Of a stretch of DNA of 64,000 bases, positions 25,402-34,231 are shown one piece after another. The translations under genes were made by a program, and so were the position numbers. Origin of the DNA: Paenibacillus sp. FSL H8-0048 (GTDB taxonomy: Bacteria > Bacillota > Bacilli > Paenibacillales > Paenibacillaceae); assembly GCF_038002825.1 (NCBI RefSeq), contig NZ_JBBODF010000001.1, positions 5,270,001 to 5,334,000 on the forward strand. Direction: 5' to 3'. The notes beneath the pieces were generated by a model that saw nothing but the letters and a program-made list of their open reading frames with translations, was not told the origin of the DNA and made no database searches. The first letter of the stretch is position 1, and each line of letters opens with the position of its first letter.

Positions 25402-26183
25402 AGCGGTTCCCCCGGGCTGGTACTGCTGCTGCGTTTAGGAGCGTCTGTCAGGAAGGGGGCCAGCTTTTGCCGGACCAGATGCGGGTGATCTCCGTTCTGC
25501 AGGGACAGAATGCCGACGAGCAGCATCTCCATGGTGCCCAGCTCACTTTGGCTGCGGGATTTGATTTTGGAGGCAATGGGTAAAAAGAGTAGATTAGCGC
25601 TGGCTACGCCATAGAGTGTTGCTGTAAAAGCTACGGCAATTGACCCGCCCAGATTGGAAGGGTCCGTTAGGTTGCTCAGAACCCGGATCAGCCCCATAAC
25701 GGTGCCGATAATCCCCATGGTCGGTGCATAGCCGCCGGCGGCTTCGAATATTTTGGCATAGCCTTCATATTTCAGCTCCTTGGCATCCATCCCGAGCTCC
25801 AGGATCTGGCGGACCTGATCAGGGTCATTGCCGTCGACAATCAGAAACAGGCCTTCACGGGTAAAAGGATCAGGATGCTCCTCCGCCCGCTTCTCTAATG
25901 CGAGAACACCGCCGCGCCGCGTGAGTGCAGCCAGGGCAATCAGCTCTTCGGCTTGTTCCCGGCTGGTGTCCCGTTGCCGGCCAAAAGCCAGGCGGAGCGC
26001 CGCCGGAATAGTGCGGAGCTTGGACGCCGGGAAACTGATAAGCACCGCCGCAAGGGTACCGCCGAATACGATCAGGGCAGCATTGGGCTGCAGCAGGCCG
26101 GACAGGCTGCCGCCTTCCCACAGAAAACCGCCGATCATAGCGGCAATTCCGGCCAGCAGGCCGAGTATTGTAATGAAATCCAT
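25398..26183 (-). CDS. motA: Flagellar stator protein MotA-like
   Basis: Proton-channel stator subunit, 261 residues, four membrane helices (about 5-22, 32-50, 145-168, 178-200). Conserved block YAPTMGIIGTVMGLI and the cytoplasmic loop with charged residues (EERAEEHPDPF-like) that touches FliG are present. ATG 26183 follows AAGGAG. First gene of a motAB pair; the ion used (H+ or Na+) cannot be told from sequence alone. Confidence 0.93.
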   Translation of the reverse strand: MDFITILGLLAGIAAMIGGFLWEGGSLSGLLQPNAALIVFGGTLAAVLISFPASKLRTIPAALRLAFGRQRDTSREQAEELIALAALTRRGGVLALEKRAEEHPDPFTREGLFLIVDGNDPDQVRQILELGMDAKELKYEGYAKIFEAAGGYAPTMGIIGTVMGLIRVLSNLTDPSNLGGSIAVAFTATLYGVASANLLFLPIASKIKSRSQSELGTMEMLLVGILSLQNGDHPHLVRQKLAPFLTDAPKRSSSTSPGEPL

Positions 26184-26218
26184 AAATTCAGGCTCCTTAA
26201 ATTTCTATATATTATGGT

Positions 26219-26247
26219 TTGCAACAGTCTGGGCAACGCTGTATAAT
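26219..26247 (+). promoter_or_regulatory. Sigma-A promoter of uvrB
   Basis: TTGCAA (26219-26224), 17 bp, TATAAT (26242-26247). Start point expected near 26254, inside the LexA-type box. Confidence 0.75.
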
Positions 26248-26252
26248 AAACG

Positions 26253-26266
26253 GGAACGTGCATTCC
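26253..26266. promoter_or_regulatory. LexA/DinR-type SOS box
   Basis: GGAACGTGCATTCC matches the Firmicute consensus CGAACRNRYGTTYC at 12 of 14 positions and sits immediately downstream of the -10 box of uvrB. B. subtilis uvrB is a known LexA target. Confidence 0.7.
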
Positions 26267-26364
26267 TATCTTCCATATTTTTCAGCTTGGTATGGATGAA
26301 GGATGATTAGGGTTAAAATTATAATATATTCATATATTCTAGACGATAGAGGGGAGACGGGCAA

Positions 26365-28356
26365 ATGAGTGATATTGTCGTCAGTACGAAGACTTTTGCA
26401 CTGGAGTCCGAGTATACACCCCAGGGCGATCAGCCTCATGCCATAGAAGAGTTATTGGACGGCATCCGGCAGGGCAAGAAGCACCAGACGCTGCTGGGAG
26501 CGACAGGTACAGGCAAGACCTTTACCATCGCACAAGTGATTTCCAAGTTGAACCGCCCGACGCTGGTCATTGCGCACAATAAGACGCTTGCTGCGCAGCT
26601 GGCGAGTGAGTTCAAAGAATTTTTTCCGAGCAATTCCGTGGATTACTTCGTCAGTTACTACGATTACTACCAGCCAGAGGCGTACATTCCTTCCTCCGAT
26701 ACCTACATTGAGAAAGACTCCAGCATAAATGAAGAAATCGACAAGCTCCGCCACTCGGCAACCAGCTCACTGTTCGAACGCCGTGACGTTATTATTGTGG
26801 CGAGTGTGTCCTGTATTTATGGTCTCGGTTCGCCGCAGGAATACGGAAGCTTGCTGCTCTCTCTGCGTGTAGGGATGGAGAAGCCGCGCAATCAGATTCT
26901 GAGCCGGCTCGTAGATATCCAGTATCAGCGTAATGATATTAATTTCGTGCGTGGTACGTTCCGTGTGCGCGGGGATGTCGTTGAGATCTTCCCGGCATCC
27001 CAGGGCGAGCATGCGATCCGGGTAGAGCTGTTCGGAGACGAGATCGAACGGATTACGGAGATTGATGTTCTGACAGGCGAGCTGATCGGCGAACGCGATC
27101 ATATCGCGATTTTCCCGGCGTCTCACTTCGTAACCCAGGAAGAGACGATGCGTGTAGCGCTGGTCAATATTGAGCGTGAGCTGGAGGAGCGGCTGGCTGT
27201 ACTCCGCGAAGCAGGCAAGCTGCTGGAGGCGCAGCGGCTGGAGCAACGGACCCGTTATGATATCGAGATGATGAAGGAAGTCGGCTTCTGCTCGGGGATC
27301 GAGAACTATTCCGGTCCGCTTACCTTCCGGGAGCCGGGAGCGACTCCTTACACATTGATGGACTATTTCCCGGATGACATGCTGATTGTGATTGACGAGT
27401 CCCATGTGACGCTGCCGCAGATCCGGGCGATGTATAACGGTGACCGTGCGCGGAAGACCGTCCTGGTGGAGCACGGCTTCCGCCTGCCGTCTGCGCTGGA
27501 TAACCGTCCGCTGCAATTCGAGGAATTCGAAGACAAGGTGAGTCAGATTGTATATGTGTCCGCAACACCGGGGCCTTATGAGATGGAGCATTGCGATACT
27601 ATGGTTCAGCAGATTATCCGTCCTACCGGTCTGCTTGACCCGATCATTGAAGTGCGTCCAACCGAAGGACAGATCGATGATCTGATTAGCGAAATCCGTG
27701 ACCGGGTAGAACGCGATGAGCGTGTACTCGTAACCACTCTAACGAAGAAGATGTCTGAGGACCTGACGGATTACTTCAAGGAGATTGGTATCAAGGTACG
27801 TTATATGCACTCCGATATCAAGACGCTGGAGCGGATGGCGATCCTGCGTGATCTCCGTCTGGGTACCTTCCACGTGCTGGTCGGTATTAACCTGCTCAGA
27901 GAGGGTCTTGACCTGCCTGAGGTGTCGCTGGTCGCGATTCTGGATGCTGATAAGGAAGGCTTCCTCCGTTCCGAGCGTTCGCTGATCCAGACGATCGGCC
28001 GTGCCGCCCGTAACTCGGAGGGCCGGGTCATTATGTACGGCGACCGCATCACCGACTCCATGGAGAAGGCGATGAGCGAGACCCAGCGCCGCCGTGAGAT
28101 TCAGATCGCTCATAATGAGAAGCACGGGATTACCCCGACGACCATCAACAAGAAGGTGCGCGATATCATCGAGGCGACTAAGGTGGCCGAGTCCAAGGCT
28201 GATTACCTCACCGGTGTCGGCGGCAAGCTGAACAAGAAAGACAAGCAGAGCCTGATGCAGCGTCTGGAGGCCGAGATGAAGGACGCCGCCAAGAACCTGC
28301 AATTCGAACGCGCCGCCGAACTGCGCGATGCCTTGCTTGAATTGCGGGCAGAGTAA
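26365..28356 (+). CDS. uvrB: Excinuclease ABC subunit B
   Basis: Damage-verifying helicase of nucleotide excision repair, 663 residues, normal length. Walker A GATGTGKT near 45-52, the beta-hairpin region SYYDYYQPEAYIP that clamps DNA, helicase motifs including DESHVTLPQ and QTIGRAARNSEG, and a C-terminal UVR domain (about 620-658) for UvrA/UvrC contact. ATG 26365 follows GGGGAGACGGG. Promoter and SOS box are upstream; uvrA follows after a 454-bp gap that holds a terminator and repeats. Confidence 0.98.
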   Translation: MSDIVVSTKTFALESEYTPQGDQPHAIEELLDGIRQGKKHQTLLGATGTGKTFTIAQVISKLNRPTLVIAHNKTLAAQLASEFKEFFPSNSVDYFVSYYDYYQPEAYIPSSDTYIEKDSSINEEIDKLRHSATSSLFERRDVIIVASVSCIYGLGSPQEYGSLLLSLRVGMEKPRNQILSRLVDIQYQRNDINFVRGTFRVRGDVVEIFPASQGEHAIRVELFGDEIERITEIDVLTGELIGERDHIAIFPASHFVTQEETMRVALVNIERELEERLAVLREAGKLLEAQRLEQRTRYDIEMMKEVGFCSGIENYSGPLTFREPGATPYTLMDYFPDDMLIVIDESHVTLPQIRAMYNGDRARKTVLVEHGFRLPSALDNRPLQFEEFEDKVSQIVYVSATPGPYEMEHCDTMVQQIIRPTGLLDPIIEVRPTEGQIDDLISEIRDRVERDERVLVTTLTKKMSEDLTDYFKEIGIKVRYMHSDIKTLERMAILRDLRLGTFHVLVGINLLREGLDLPEVSLVAILDADKEGFLRSERSLIQTIGRAARNSEGRVIMYGDRITDSMEKAMSETQRRREIQIAHNEKHGITPTTINKKVRDIIEATKVAESKADYLTGVGGKLNKKDKQSLMQRLEAEMKDAAKNLQFERAAELRDALLELRAE

Positions 28357-28381
28357 CCCGGCGCTGAAGTTAACGATCCAG

Positions 28382-28410
28382 GGAACGGCGCTACTCAGGC
28401 CGTTCCTTTT
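28382..28410 (+). terminator. Intrinsic terminator between uvrB and uvrA
   Basis: GGAACGGC and GCCGTTCC, perfect 8-bp stem, loop GCTACTCAG, then TTTT. Its presence implies uvrA is only partly read from the uvrB promoter. Confidence 0.75.
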
Positions 28411-28433
28411 GAAGATAAAGGGGCCACGCCCTT

Positions 28434-28585
28434 GCGCATCCCGGAGGGACAGCGTGCAGTTAAGCCCTTAGCGCGTATCCCGGAGGGACGGCGTGCAGTT
28501 GAAGCCCTTTGCGCATTCCGCAGGAACAGCCCGCAGTTAATTTCTTAGCGCGTATCCCGAAGGGACAGCGTTGTCGGCAAGCCAC
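28434..28585. repeat. Tandem repeat, four units of 37-40 bp, in uvrB-uvrA gap
   Basis: Units start near 28434, 28471, 28511 and 28548, each a form of GCGCATCCCGGAGGGACAGC followed by GTGCAGTTAAGCCCTTA. The fourth is incomplete. No gene. Confidence 0.75.
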
Positions 28586-28674
28586 AGTGAGCCGAATCGC
28601 TCTAATCGTAGGAGCGGCCCCGTAGGGGTTAGCGGGCCCATTGCCCCAGTAGCCGTCCATTCACCAACCTAATT

Positions 28675-28752
28675 CCTTCCGCCGAGCTTGCGGGTGTCCA
28701 GAGGGTGCAACCCTTGGGGCCCTCCCTTGGAAGGGAGGGTTTGGGAGGGATC
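28675..28752. repeat. GC-rich palindromic intergenic element
   Basis: Contains GAGGGTGCAACCCTTGGGG and a perfect hairpin CCCTCCCTT-GG-AAGGGAGGG (28720-28739), then TTTGGGAGGGATCG. The repeat-like composition sets it apart from the flanking leader of uvrA. It looks like one copy of a dispersed element; no second copy is in this window. Confidence 0.5.
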
Positions 28753-28810
28753 GAAAATATTTTCCCAAAATGTTTTTCCATTTTAAATTCCCCTTAAAGG
28801 AGAGGTACCG

Positions 28811-31687
28811 TTGGCACATGAAAGTATAGTAATCAAGGGCGCAAGGGCCCATAATCTCAAGAACATCGACGTAACGATTCCGCGTGACCGCTTCGTCGTG
28901 CTAACGGGACTGAGCGGTTCGGGTAAATCCTCCCTGGCCTTCGACACCATCTACGCCGAGGGACAACGCCGGTATGTGGAGTCTTTGTCTGCCTATGCCC
29001 GCCAGTTCCTGGGCCAAATGGAGAAGCCGGATGTGGATTCCATCGACGGACTCTCTCCGGCCATATCAATTGACCAGAAGACGACTAGCCGTAACCCGCG
29101 TTCCACGGTTGGGACGGTTACCGAAATCTATGACTATCTGCGGCTGCTCTTTGCCCGGATCGGCCATCCGCATTGTCCGGATCATGGCATAGAGATCACT
29201 TCCCAGACCGTTGAACAGATGGTGGACCGGATTATGCAATACCCGGAGAAGACCCGGCTGCAGATTCTGGCCCCGGTCATTTCCGGCCGTAAGGGTGAGC
29301 ATAAGGGTCTGTTCACAGATATCTCGAAGCAAGGCTTCGTCCGTGTACGTGTGGACGGTGAACTGCGCGAAGTGACGGAAGACATTGTACTGGAAAAGAA
29401 TAAGAAGCATACGATTGAGGTTGTTGTTGACCGGATTGTAATTAAGGATGACATCGAGACCCGGCTTACCGATTCCTTGGAAACTGCGCTGAAGCTTTCC
29501 GGTGGTCAGATTCTCGTTGATGTGATGGGCCAGGAAGAGCTGCTGTTCAGTGCCAGCTTCGCTTGTCCTGTCTGCGGATTCAGCATAGAAGAGCTGGCGC
29601 CGCGCATGTTCTCCTTCAACAGTCCATTTGGGGCTTGCCCTGAGTGTGACGGGCTGGGGATGAATATGGTAGTCGATCCCGATCTGCTGATCCCGGATAT
29701 GGAGAAGTCCATTGAAGAAGGAGCTTTCCTGGCCTGGACAGGCAGTACATCGAACTACTATCCGCAGTTCCTGAAATCGGTGTGCGAGCATTTCAAGATC
29801 CCGCAGAATGTACCGGTTAGCAGCCTCTCCCCGGAGCAGATGAACAAGCTGCTGCATGGAACGGGCAGTGAGAAGATCCGCTTCCGGTATGAGAACGACT
29901 TCGGCCAGCGCAAAGACGCCCTGGTTGCTTTTGAAGGAATCATTCCTAATCTGGAGCGCCGGTACCGCGATACAGCTTCCGAAGGAATCCGTGAGTTCAT
30001 TGAAGGCTTCATGAGCGCCAAGCCCTGCCATTCATGTAAGGGCAAGCGGCTTAAGAAAGAGATTCTGGCGGTGACCATCAACGAGCGGAATGTTGCGAAT
30101 GTGACGGATCTGTCGATTGGGGATTGCCTGGACTTCTTCGCAGATCTCCAGCTTAGCGAGAAAGAAACAGCAATTGCCCATCTGATTCTCAAGGAAATCA
30201 GCAGCCGGCTCGGCTTCCTGGTGAATGTGGGGCTCAACTACCTGACCCTTAGCCGGGCAGCGGGTTCGTTATCCGGCGGGGAAGCCCAGCGCATCAGGCT
30301 GGCTACCCAGATCGGCTCCAGTCTGATGGGTGTCCTTTATATTCTGGATGAGCCAAGTATCGGCCTGCATCAGCGGGACAATGACCGCCTGATTGCTACG
30401 CTGGCCCATATGCGCGACCTGGGTAACACGCTTATCGTCGTTGAGCATGATGAGGATACCATGATGGCGGCTGACTATATCATCGACATTGGACCGGGTG
30501 CCGGGAAGCACGGTGGCCAGGTCATCGCCCAAGGGACCCCGGAGGAGATTATGAAGGACCCCGGTTCTCTGACCGGTGAGTACTTGAGCGGACGCAAGTT
30601 CATCCCGGTGACTTCGAAGCGGCGGCCAACCGATAATGAGCGCTGGATCGAGATCCGTGGAGCGAAGGAGAATAACCTGAAGAATGTGAATGTAAAAATT
30701 CCACTCGGCGTCTTCACAGCAGTAACCGGGGTATCCGGCTCCGGCAAATCTTCGCTCATCAACGAGATCCTCTACAAGAGTCTGGCCCGCCAGCTTAACA
30801 AGGCGGTCAAGGTCCGTCCCGGCTTGCACAAAGAAATCCGCGGCCTGGAGAATCTGGACAAGGTCATCGAGATTGACCAGTCCCCCATTGGACGTACTCC
30901 GCGCTCCAATCCGGCTACGTACACAGGCGTGTTCGATGATATCCGTGATCTGTTCTCCAAGACGAACGAGGCCAAGGTGCGCGGCTTCCAGAAGGGGCGC
31001 TTCAGCTTCAATGTGAAGGGCGGCCGCTGTGAGGCATGCCGTGGAGACGGCATTATCAAGATTGAGATGCACTTCCTGCCGGATGTCTACGTACCTTGTG
31101 AAGTCTGCAAAGGCAAACGGTATAACCGCGAGACGCTGGAAGTGAAATATAAAGGCAAGAATATCTCGGATGTGCTGGAGATGACGGTGGAGGATGCCAC
31201 GGAGTTCTTCAAGAATATTCCGAAGATTCACCGTAAAATGCAGACCTTACTGGATGTAGGCCTAGGCTACATCAACATCGGGCAGCCGGGAACCACACTG
31301 TCCGGCGGTGAGGCCCAGCGTGTGAAGCTGGCCTCCGAGCTGTACCGCCGCAGCACCGGCAAGACGCTCTATATCCTGGATGAGCCGACAACCGGCCTGC
31401 ATGTCGATGATATCGGCCGTCTGCTTGAGGTGCTGCACCGCCTGGTCGATTCCGGTGAATCGGTGCTGGTCATCGAGCATAATCTCGATGTCATCAAGAC
31501 AGCCGACTATATCATCGATATGGGACCGGAAGGCGGCAGCGGCGGCGGTACCGTCCTTGCTACCGGAACACCGGAGAAGCTGATTAGCGTTGAAGAATCC
31601 TACACTGGCCGCTACCTGAAGCCGGTCCTGATCCGTGATACGGAACGTACGCAGGCTATGGAACTGCAGGCTTCTGAGATGGTGTAA
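28811..31687 (+). CDS. uvrA: Excinuclease ABC subunit A
   Basis: Damage-recognition ATPase of nucleotide excision repair, 958 residues. Two ABC modules: Walker A GLSGSGKSS (about 32-40) and GVSGSGKSS in the second half, signatures LSGGEAQRIRLA and LSGGEAQRVKLA, and two zinc modules (CPVC...CPEC and CEAC...CEVC). TTG 28811 is the start: AAGGAGAGG lies just upstream and MAHESIVIKGARAHNLKNI is the normal N-terminus. Confidence 0.98.
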   Translation: MAHESIVIKGARAHNLKNIDVTIPRDRFVVLTGLSGSGKSSLAFDTIYAEGQRRYVESLSAYARQFLGQMEKPDVDSIDGLSPAISIDQKTTSRNPRSTVGTVTEIYDYLRLLFARIGHPHCPDHGIEITSQTVEQMVDRIMQYPEKTRLQILAPVISGRKGEHKGLFTDISKQGFVRVRVDGELREVTEDIVLEKNKKHTIEVVVDRIVIKDDIETRLTDSLETALKLSGGQILVDVMGQEELLFSASFACPVCGFSIEELAPRMFSFNSPFGACPECDGLGMNMVVDPDLLIPDMEKSIEEGAFLAWTGSTSNYYPQFLKSVCEHFKIPQNVPVSSLSPEQMNKLLHGTGSEKIRFRYENDFGQRKDALVAFEGIIPNLERRYRDTASEGIREFIEGFMSAKPCHSCKGKRLKKEILAVTINERNVANVTDLSIGDCLDFFADLQLSEKETAIAHLILKEISSRLGFLVNVGLNYLTLSRAAGSLSGGEAQRIRLATQIGSSLMGVLYILDEPSIGLHQRDNDRLIATLAHMRDLGNTLIVVEHDEDTMMAADYIIDIGPGAGKHGGQVIAQGTPEEIMKDPGSLTGEYLSGRKFIPVTSKRRPTDNERWIEIRGAKENNLKNVNVKIPLGVFTAVTGVSGSGKSSLINEILYKSLARQLNKAVKVRPGLHKEIRGLENLDKVIEIDQSPIGRTPRSNPATYTGVFDDIRDLFSKTNEAKVRGFQKGRFSFNVKGGRCEACRGDGIIKIEMHFLPDVYVPCEVCKGKRYNRETLEVKYKGKNISDVLEMTVEDATEFFKNIPKIHRKMQTLLDVGLGYINIGQPGTTLSGGEAQRVKLASELYRRSTGKTLYILDEPTTGLHVDDIGRLLEVLHRLVDSGESVLVIEHNLDVIKTADYIIDMGPEGGSGGGTVLATGTPEKLISVEESYTGRYLKPVLIRDTERTQAMELQASEMV

Positions 31688-31730
31688 GTGCAGGAAGAGC
31701 AGTACAAAACCTAATAACTTCATTAACCCA

Positions 31731-31774
31731 AACACCCCTTATCTCTTTTTACAGGAGAGGCAAGGGGTGTTTTT
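31731..31774 (+). terminator. Intrinsic terminator after uvrA
   Basis: AACACCCCTT pairs with AAGGGGTGTT; T5 follows. Confidence 0.85.
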
Positions 31775-31913
31775 GAAATTGCGGCAGGTTTCACAAGCTT
31801 CATACGTTTTGGGGAGTCAGAACGCTCTCGATTGAGTCTCTAAGTTGTAGAGCGGACGTAATTGGAAATAAGGCACTTAATACTGCCTGAACGGTGTGTT
31901 GAACGAACGGAGT

Positions 31914-31988
31914 TGGAAAAAGTCCACTTCTCTCCATGGAACTCTGTAGATTCTGCGAAAATTGGACTAAAGAAGTGTTGTTTTTCCA
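31914..31988. repeat. 75-bp element bounded by TGGAAAAA / TTTTTCCA (copy 2)
   Basis: Same ends and same 75-bp length as the element at 951-1025, with an interior rich in CTGTAGATTCTGCG-type sequence. No gene is evident in the surrounding stretch 31775-32132. Confidence 0.5.
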
Positions 31989-32132
31989 GCTATTGATCAT
32001 AATTGCAAGGGTTTCGCCAAAATAAATGTACGAATTCCACTGAATATCCCTCGCACTCCCACTACGGCGGTAAGCAAAAACACACGAAGCAGTAATTTTG
32101 CCCAATCAGCAATTTATAGTATCAGCTCCCCG

Positions 32133-32489
32133 CTACAGCTCACTGCGGATGCCCAAGATGATTTTGAACCGGCGGGATGCTTTAAATCCCCGTTTGAATC
32201 CTTCCCGTGAGTCTGCAATCCAGACGGTTCTTCCGATCCAGACGCGAATGTAACAGGAACGGAAGATAATTGGCCGGACGATACCCTGTATTTCGACCTC
32301 CGTGCCATCCGGCTGTTCAATCTCTGTTCGCACCCACCACGTATTTCCGATTCCAAATTCGATGTATTTCAAGGAGTAGTCACCGTTCTTTCTTAATAAT
32401 GAGTCCCGAGATGGATTCGGAGCAGGCGTGTGTATTCTCGTCAATGAGTCTGCTTTGTAAGGATACTGGACAAGAAAGCGCTTAGACAT
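32133..32489 (-). CDS. Small hypothetical protein
   Basis: 118 residues, soluble and basic, with a central beta-rich stretch (YSLKYIEFGIGNTWWVRTEI, VEIQGIVRPI, YIRVWIGRTVWIADSREGFK). Not recognised. Codon use looks genuine and the frame spans the gap, but no good ribosome site precedes ATG 32489, so it could be a decayed or weakly expressed gene. It is convergent with uvrA and divergent from gmd. Confidence 0.5.
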   Translation of the reverse strand: MSKRFLVQYPYKADSLTRIHTPAPNPSRDSLLRKNGDYSLKYIEFGIGNTWWVRTEIEQPDGTEVEIQGIVRPIIFRSCYIRVWIGRTVWIADSREGFKRGFKASRRFKIILGIRSEL

Positions 32490-32510
32490 ATTAGTCAGGC
32501 TTTGTTAATA
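32482..32510 (+). promoter_or_regulatory. Possible promoter of gmd
   Basis: TTAGAC (32482-32487), 17 bp, TTAATA (32505-32510); both boxes are imperfect. Confidence 0.35.
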
Positions 32511-32553
32511 GGTATGAGTAAGCTCAATTACCTTTGAAAAAGGAGATCGTAAA

Positions 32554-33543
32554 ATGACAAAGCATGCACTAATTACAGGGATTACAGGACAAGATGGATC
32601 TTATTTGGCAGAGCTTCTCTTGTCAAAAGGATATAAAGTATTTGGTTTGCGCCGCAGAACGAGTATACCAATTATGGATAACATCGGACATCTAAAGAAT
32701 GAAATCGAATTTATTGAGGGGGATTTGCTGGATCTGGGGTCACTGATGAGAGCGGTGAACATTTCAGATCCGGATGAAGTCTATAACCTGGCCGCCCAGT
32801 CTTTCGTAGCAACCTCCTGGGTTCAACCCGTTGCAACTGCCCAAGCTACCGGAATGGGTGTTACCCATTTGCTCGAGGCGGTGCGTTTGACTAAACCGGA
32901 TGCTAAATTTTATCAAGCCTCAAGCAGTGAAATGTTTGGTAAGGTGTTAGCAACACCTCAGAAAGAAACGACCCCATTTTATCCACGAAGTCCATATGGT
33001 GTAGCTAAAGTTTATGGTCACTGGATTACTGTTAACTATAGAGAAAGCTATAACATGTTTGCTTGCTCTGGAATCTTGTTCAATCATGAATCGCCACGCC
33101 GTGGCATTGAATTTGTAACCCGTAAAGTGTCTGATGCTGTTGCGAGAATTAAGCTGGGTCTGCAAACCGAACTCCGGATGGGGAATCTGGATGCCAAAAG
33201 AGACTGGGGCTTCGCAGGCGATTATGTTAAAGCGATGTGGCTGATGCTTCAGCAGGATAAAGCGGATGATTTCGTAATCTCGACTGCGGAGACGCATACG
33301 ATTGAAGAGCTTGTAGATATTGCATTTACGCATGTAGGATTGGATTGGAAAGATTATGTTGTGGTTGACCAGAGATTTGTTAGACCTGCTGAAGTGGATC
33401 TACTGCTTGGGGATTGCTCCAAGGCTAAAGAAAAGCTGGGTTGGGAACGGGAGGTTACATTTGAACAATTGATCAAGATGATGGTGGATAGCGATTTAGC
33501 GCTCATTAATGAGGATTTAATTAAAGGTGTTAAAATAGTGTGA
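32554..33543 (+). CDS. gmd: GDP-mannose 4,6-dehydratase
   Basis: Converts GDP-D-mannose to GDP-4-keto-6-deoxy-D-mannose, precursor of GDP-rhamnose, fucose or perosamine-type sugars. 329 residues, extended SDR fold: GITGQDGSYL near 8-17 for NADP binding, SSSEMFG, catalytic YxxxK in SPYGVAKVYGH, and NHESPRRGIEFVTRK, which is diagnostic for GMD. AAAGGAG precedes ATG 32554. It stands alone: no reductase (fcl or rmd) or aminotransferase for this intermediate is beside it, so later steps must be elsewhere or use the distant DegT enzyme. Confidence 0.95.
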   Translation: MTKHALITGITGQDGSYLAELLLSKGYKVFGLRRRTSIPIMDNIGHLKNEIEFIEGDLLDLGSLMRAVNISDPDEVYNLAAQSFVATSWVQPVATAQATGMGVTHLLEAVRLTKPDAKFYQASSSEMFGKVLATPQKETTPFYPRSPYGVAKVYGHWITVNYRESYNMFACSGILFNHESPRRGIEFVTRKVSDAVARIKLGLQTELRMGNLDAKRDWGFAGDYVKAMWLMLQQDKADDFVISTAETHTIEELVDIAFTHVGLDWKDYVVVDQRFVRPAEVDLLLGDCSKAKEKLGWEREVTFEQLIKMMVDSDLALINEDLIKGVKIV

Positions 33544-33890
33544 TTTTGTGGTACTGAGGTCCGACAAGTCCACCCAATCCACCGAGTCCAAACAGGCATA
33601 TCTACAGCATGTCTGCCGTAATATTCTAGTGAGAAGCTTTTACGTTGAATGGATAGCAGCAGCTGTTGGCTGGATTGAGGTGGATGGGCTCATTGAAAAC
33701 TAAAGATACAACAGCGGTCAATGATAAATATCGCCAATCCGAGGCGGAGTTTTGCCATGAGGAATATTTTTTGTGACAAATACGCCGTTTTTAAAATATT
33801 TCTATTGCGTGACGGAAATGGTAACGATAACATAGAAGGTGATATGGATTAGAGCAACTTGCTTGACAACACTCTCAGGGAGGGATTGCC
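33544..33890. other. Intergenic region with no recognised feature
   Basis: About 350 bp between gmd and a small membrane gene. No terminator, RNA or convincing frame seen; a short AT-rich segment around 33765-33840 may hold the promoter of the next gene. Confidence 0.4.
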
Positions 33891-34100
33891 ATGCTGCTTG
33901 CAGAAGCTGCCGCGCAAGAACCGTCTAAATTTCATACCTTCGATGCGTTTATGATTGTATTCACGATCCTGATACTTATCGGTGTGGTCCGGCTGCTTAG
34001 AGCTCCGCAGAAGAACAAATTTGCCATCGGTTTTGCAGTGGTAAGCCTGCTGGTTTTTGTGGTATCCGATTATGCAATGATTATGAACTGGTTCAGCTAG
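33891..34100 (+). CDS. Small membrane protein (DUF2759-like)
   Basis: 69 residues with two hydrophobic helices (about 19-36 and 44-64) separated by a basic loop LLRAPQKNKFA. The layout recalls DUF2759 proteins of Bacillales, but this is tentative. GGGAGGG lies at proper distance from ATG 33891, and a strong terminator follows, so a real monocistronic gene is likely. Confidence 0.65.
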   Translation: MLLAEAAAQEPSKFHTFDAFMIVFTILILIGVVRLLRAPQKNKFAIGFAVVSLLVFVVSDYAMIMNWFS

Positions 34101-34137
34101 AGTAAGGCACACATAACCTCAGAGGCAAGCTCATCTT

Positions 34138-34182
34138 AAAGACACCTTTACCGCCAGCGGCGATCCTAAAGGCGTCTTTTTT
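34138..34182 (+). terminator. Intrinsic terminator
   Basis: AAAGACACCTTTA and TAAAGGCGTCTTT form a 13-bp stem with one mismatch; T7 follows. Confidence 0.85.
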
Positions 34183-34231
34183 TAAAGATAAGAATTTATA
34201 TGCTTCCAGCGCAGGAAAGAAGGGGAGAGCC

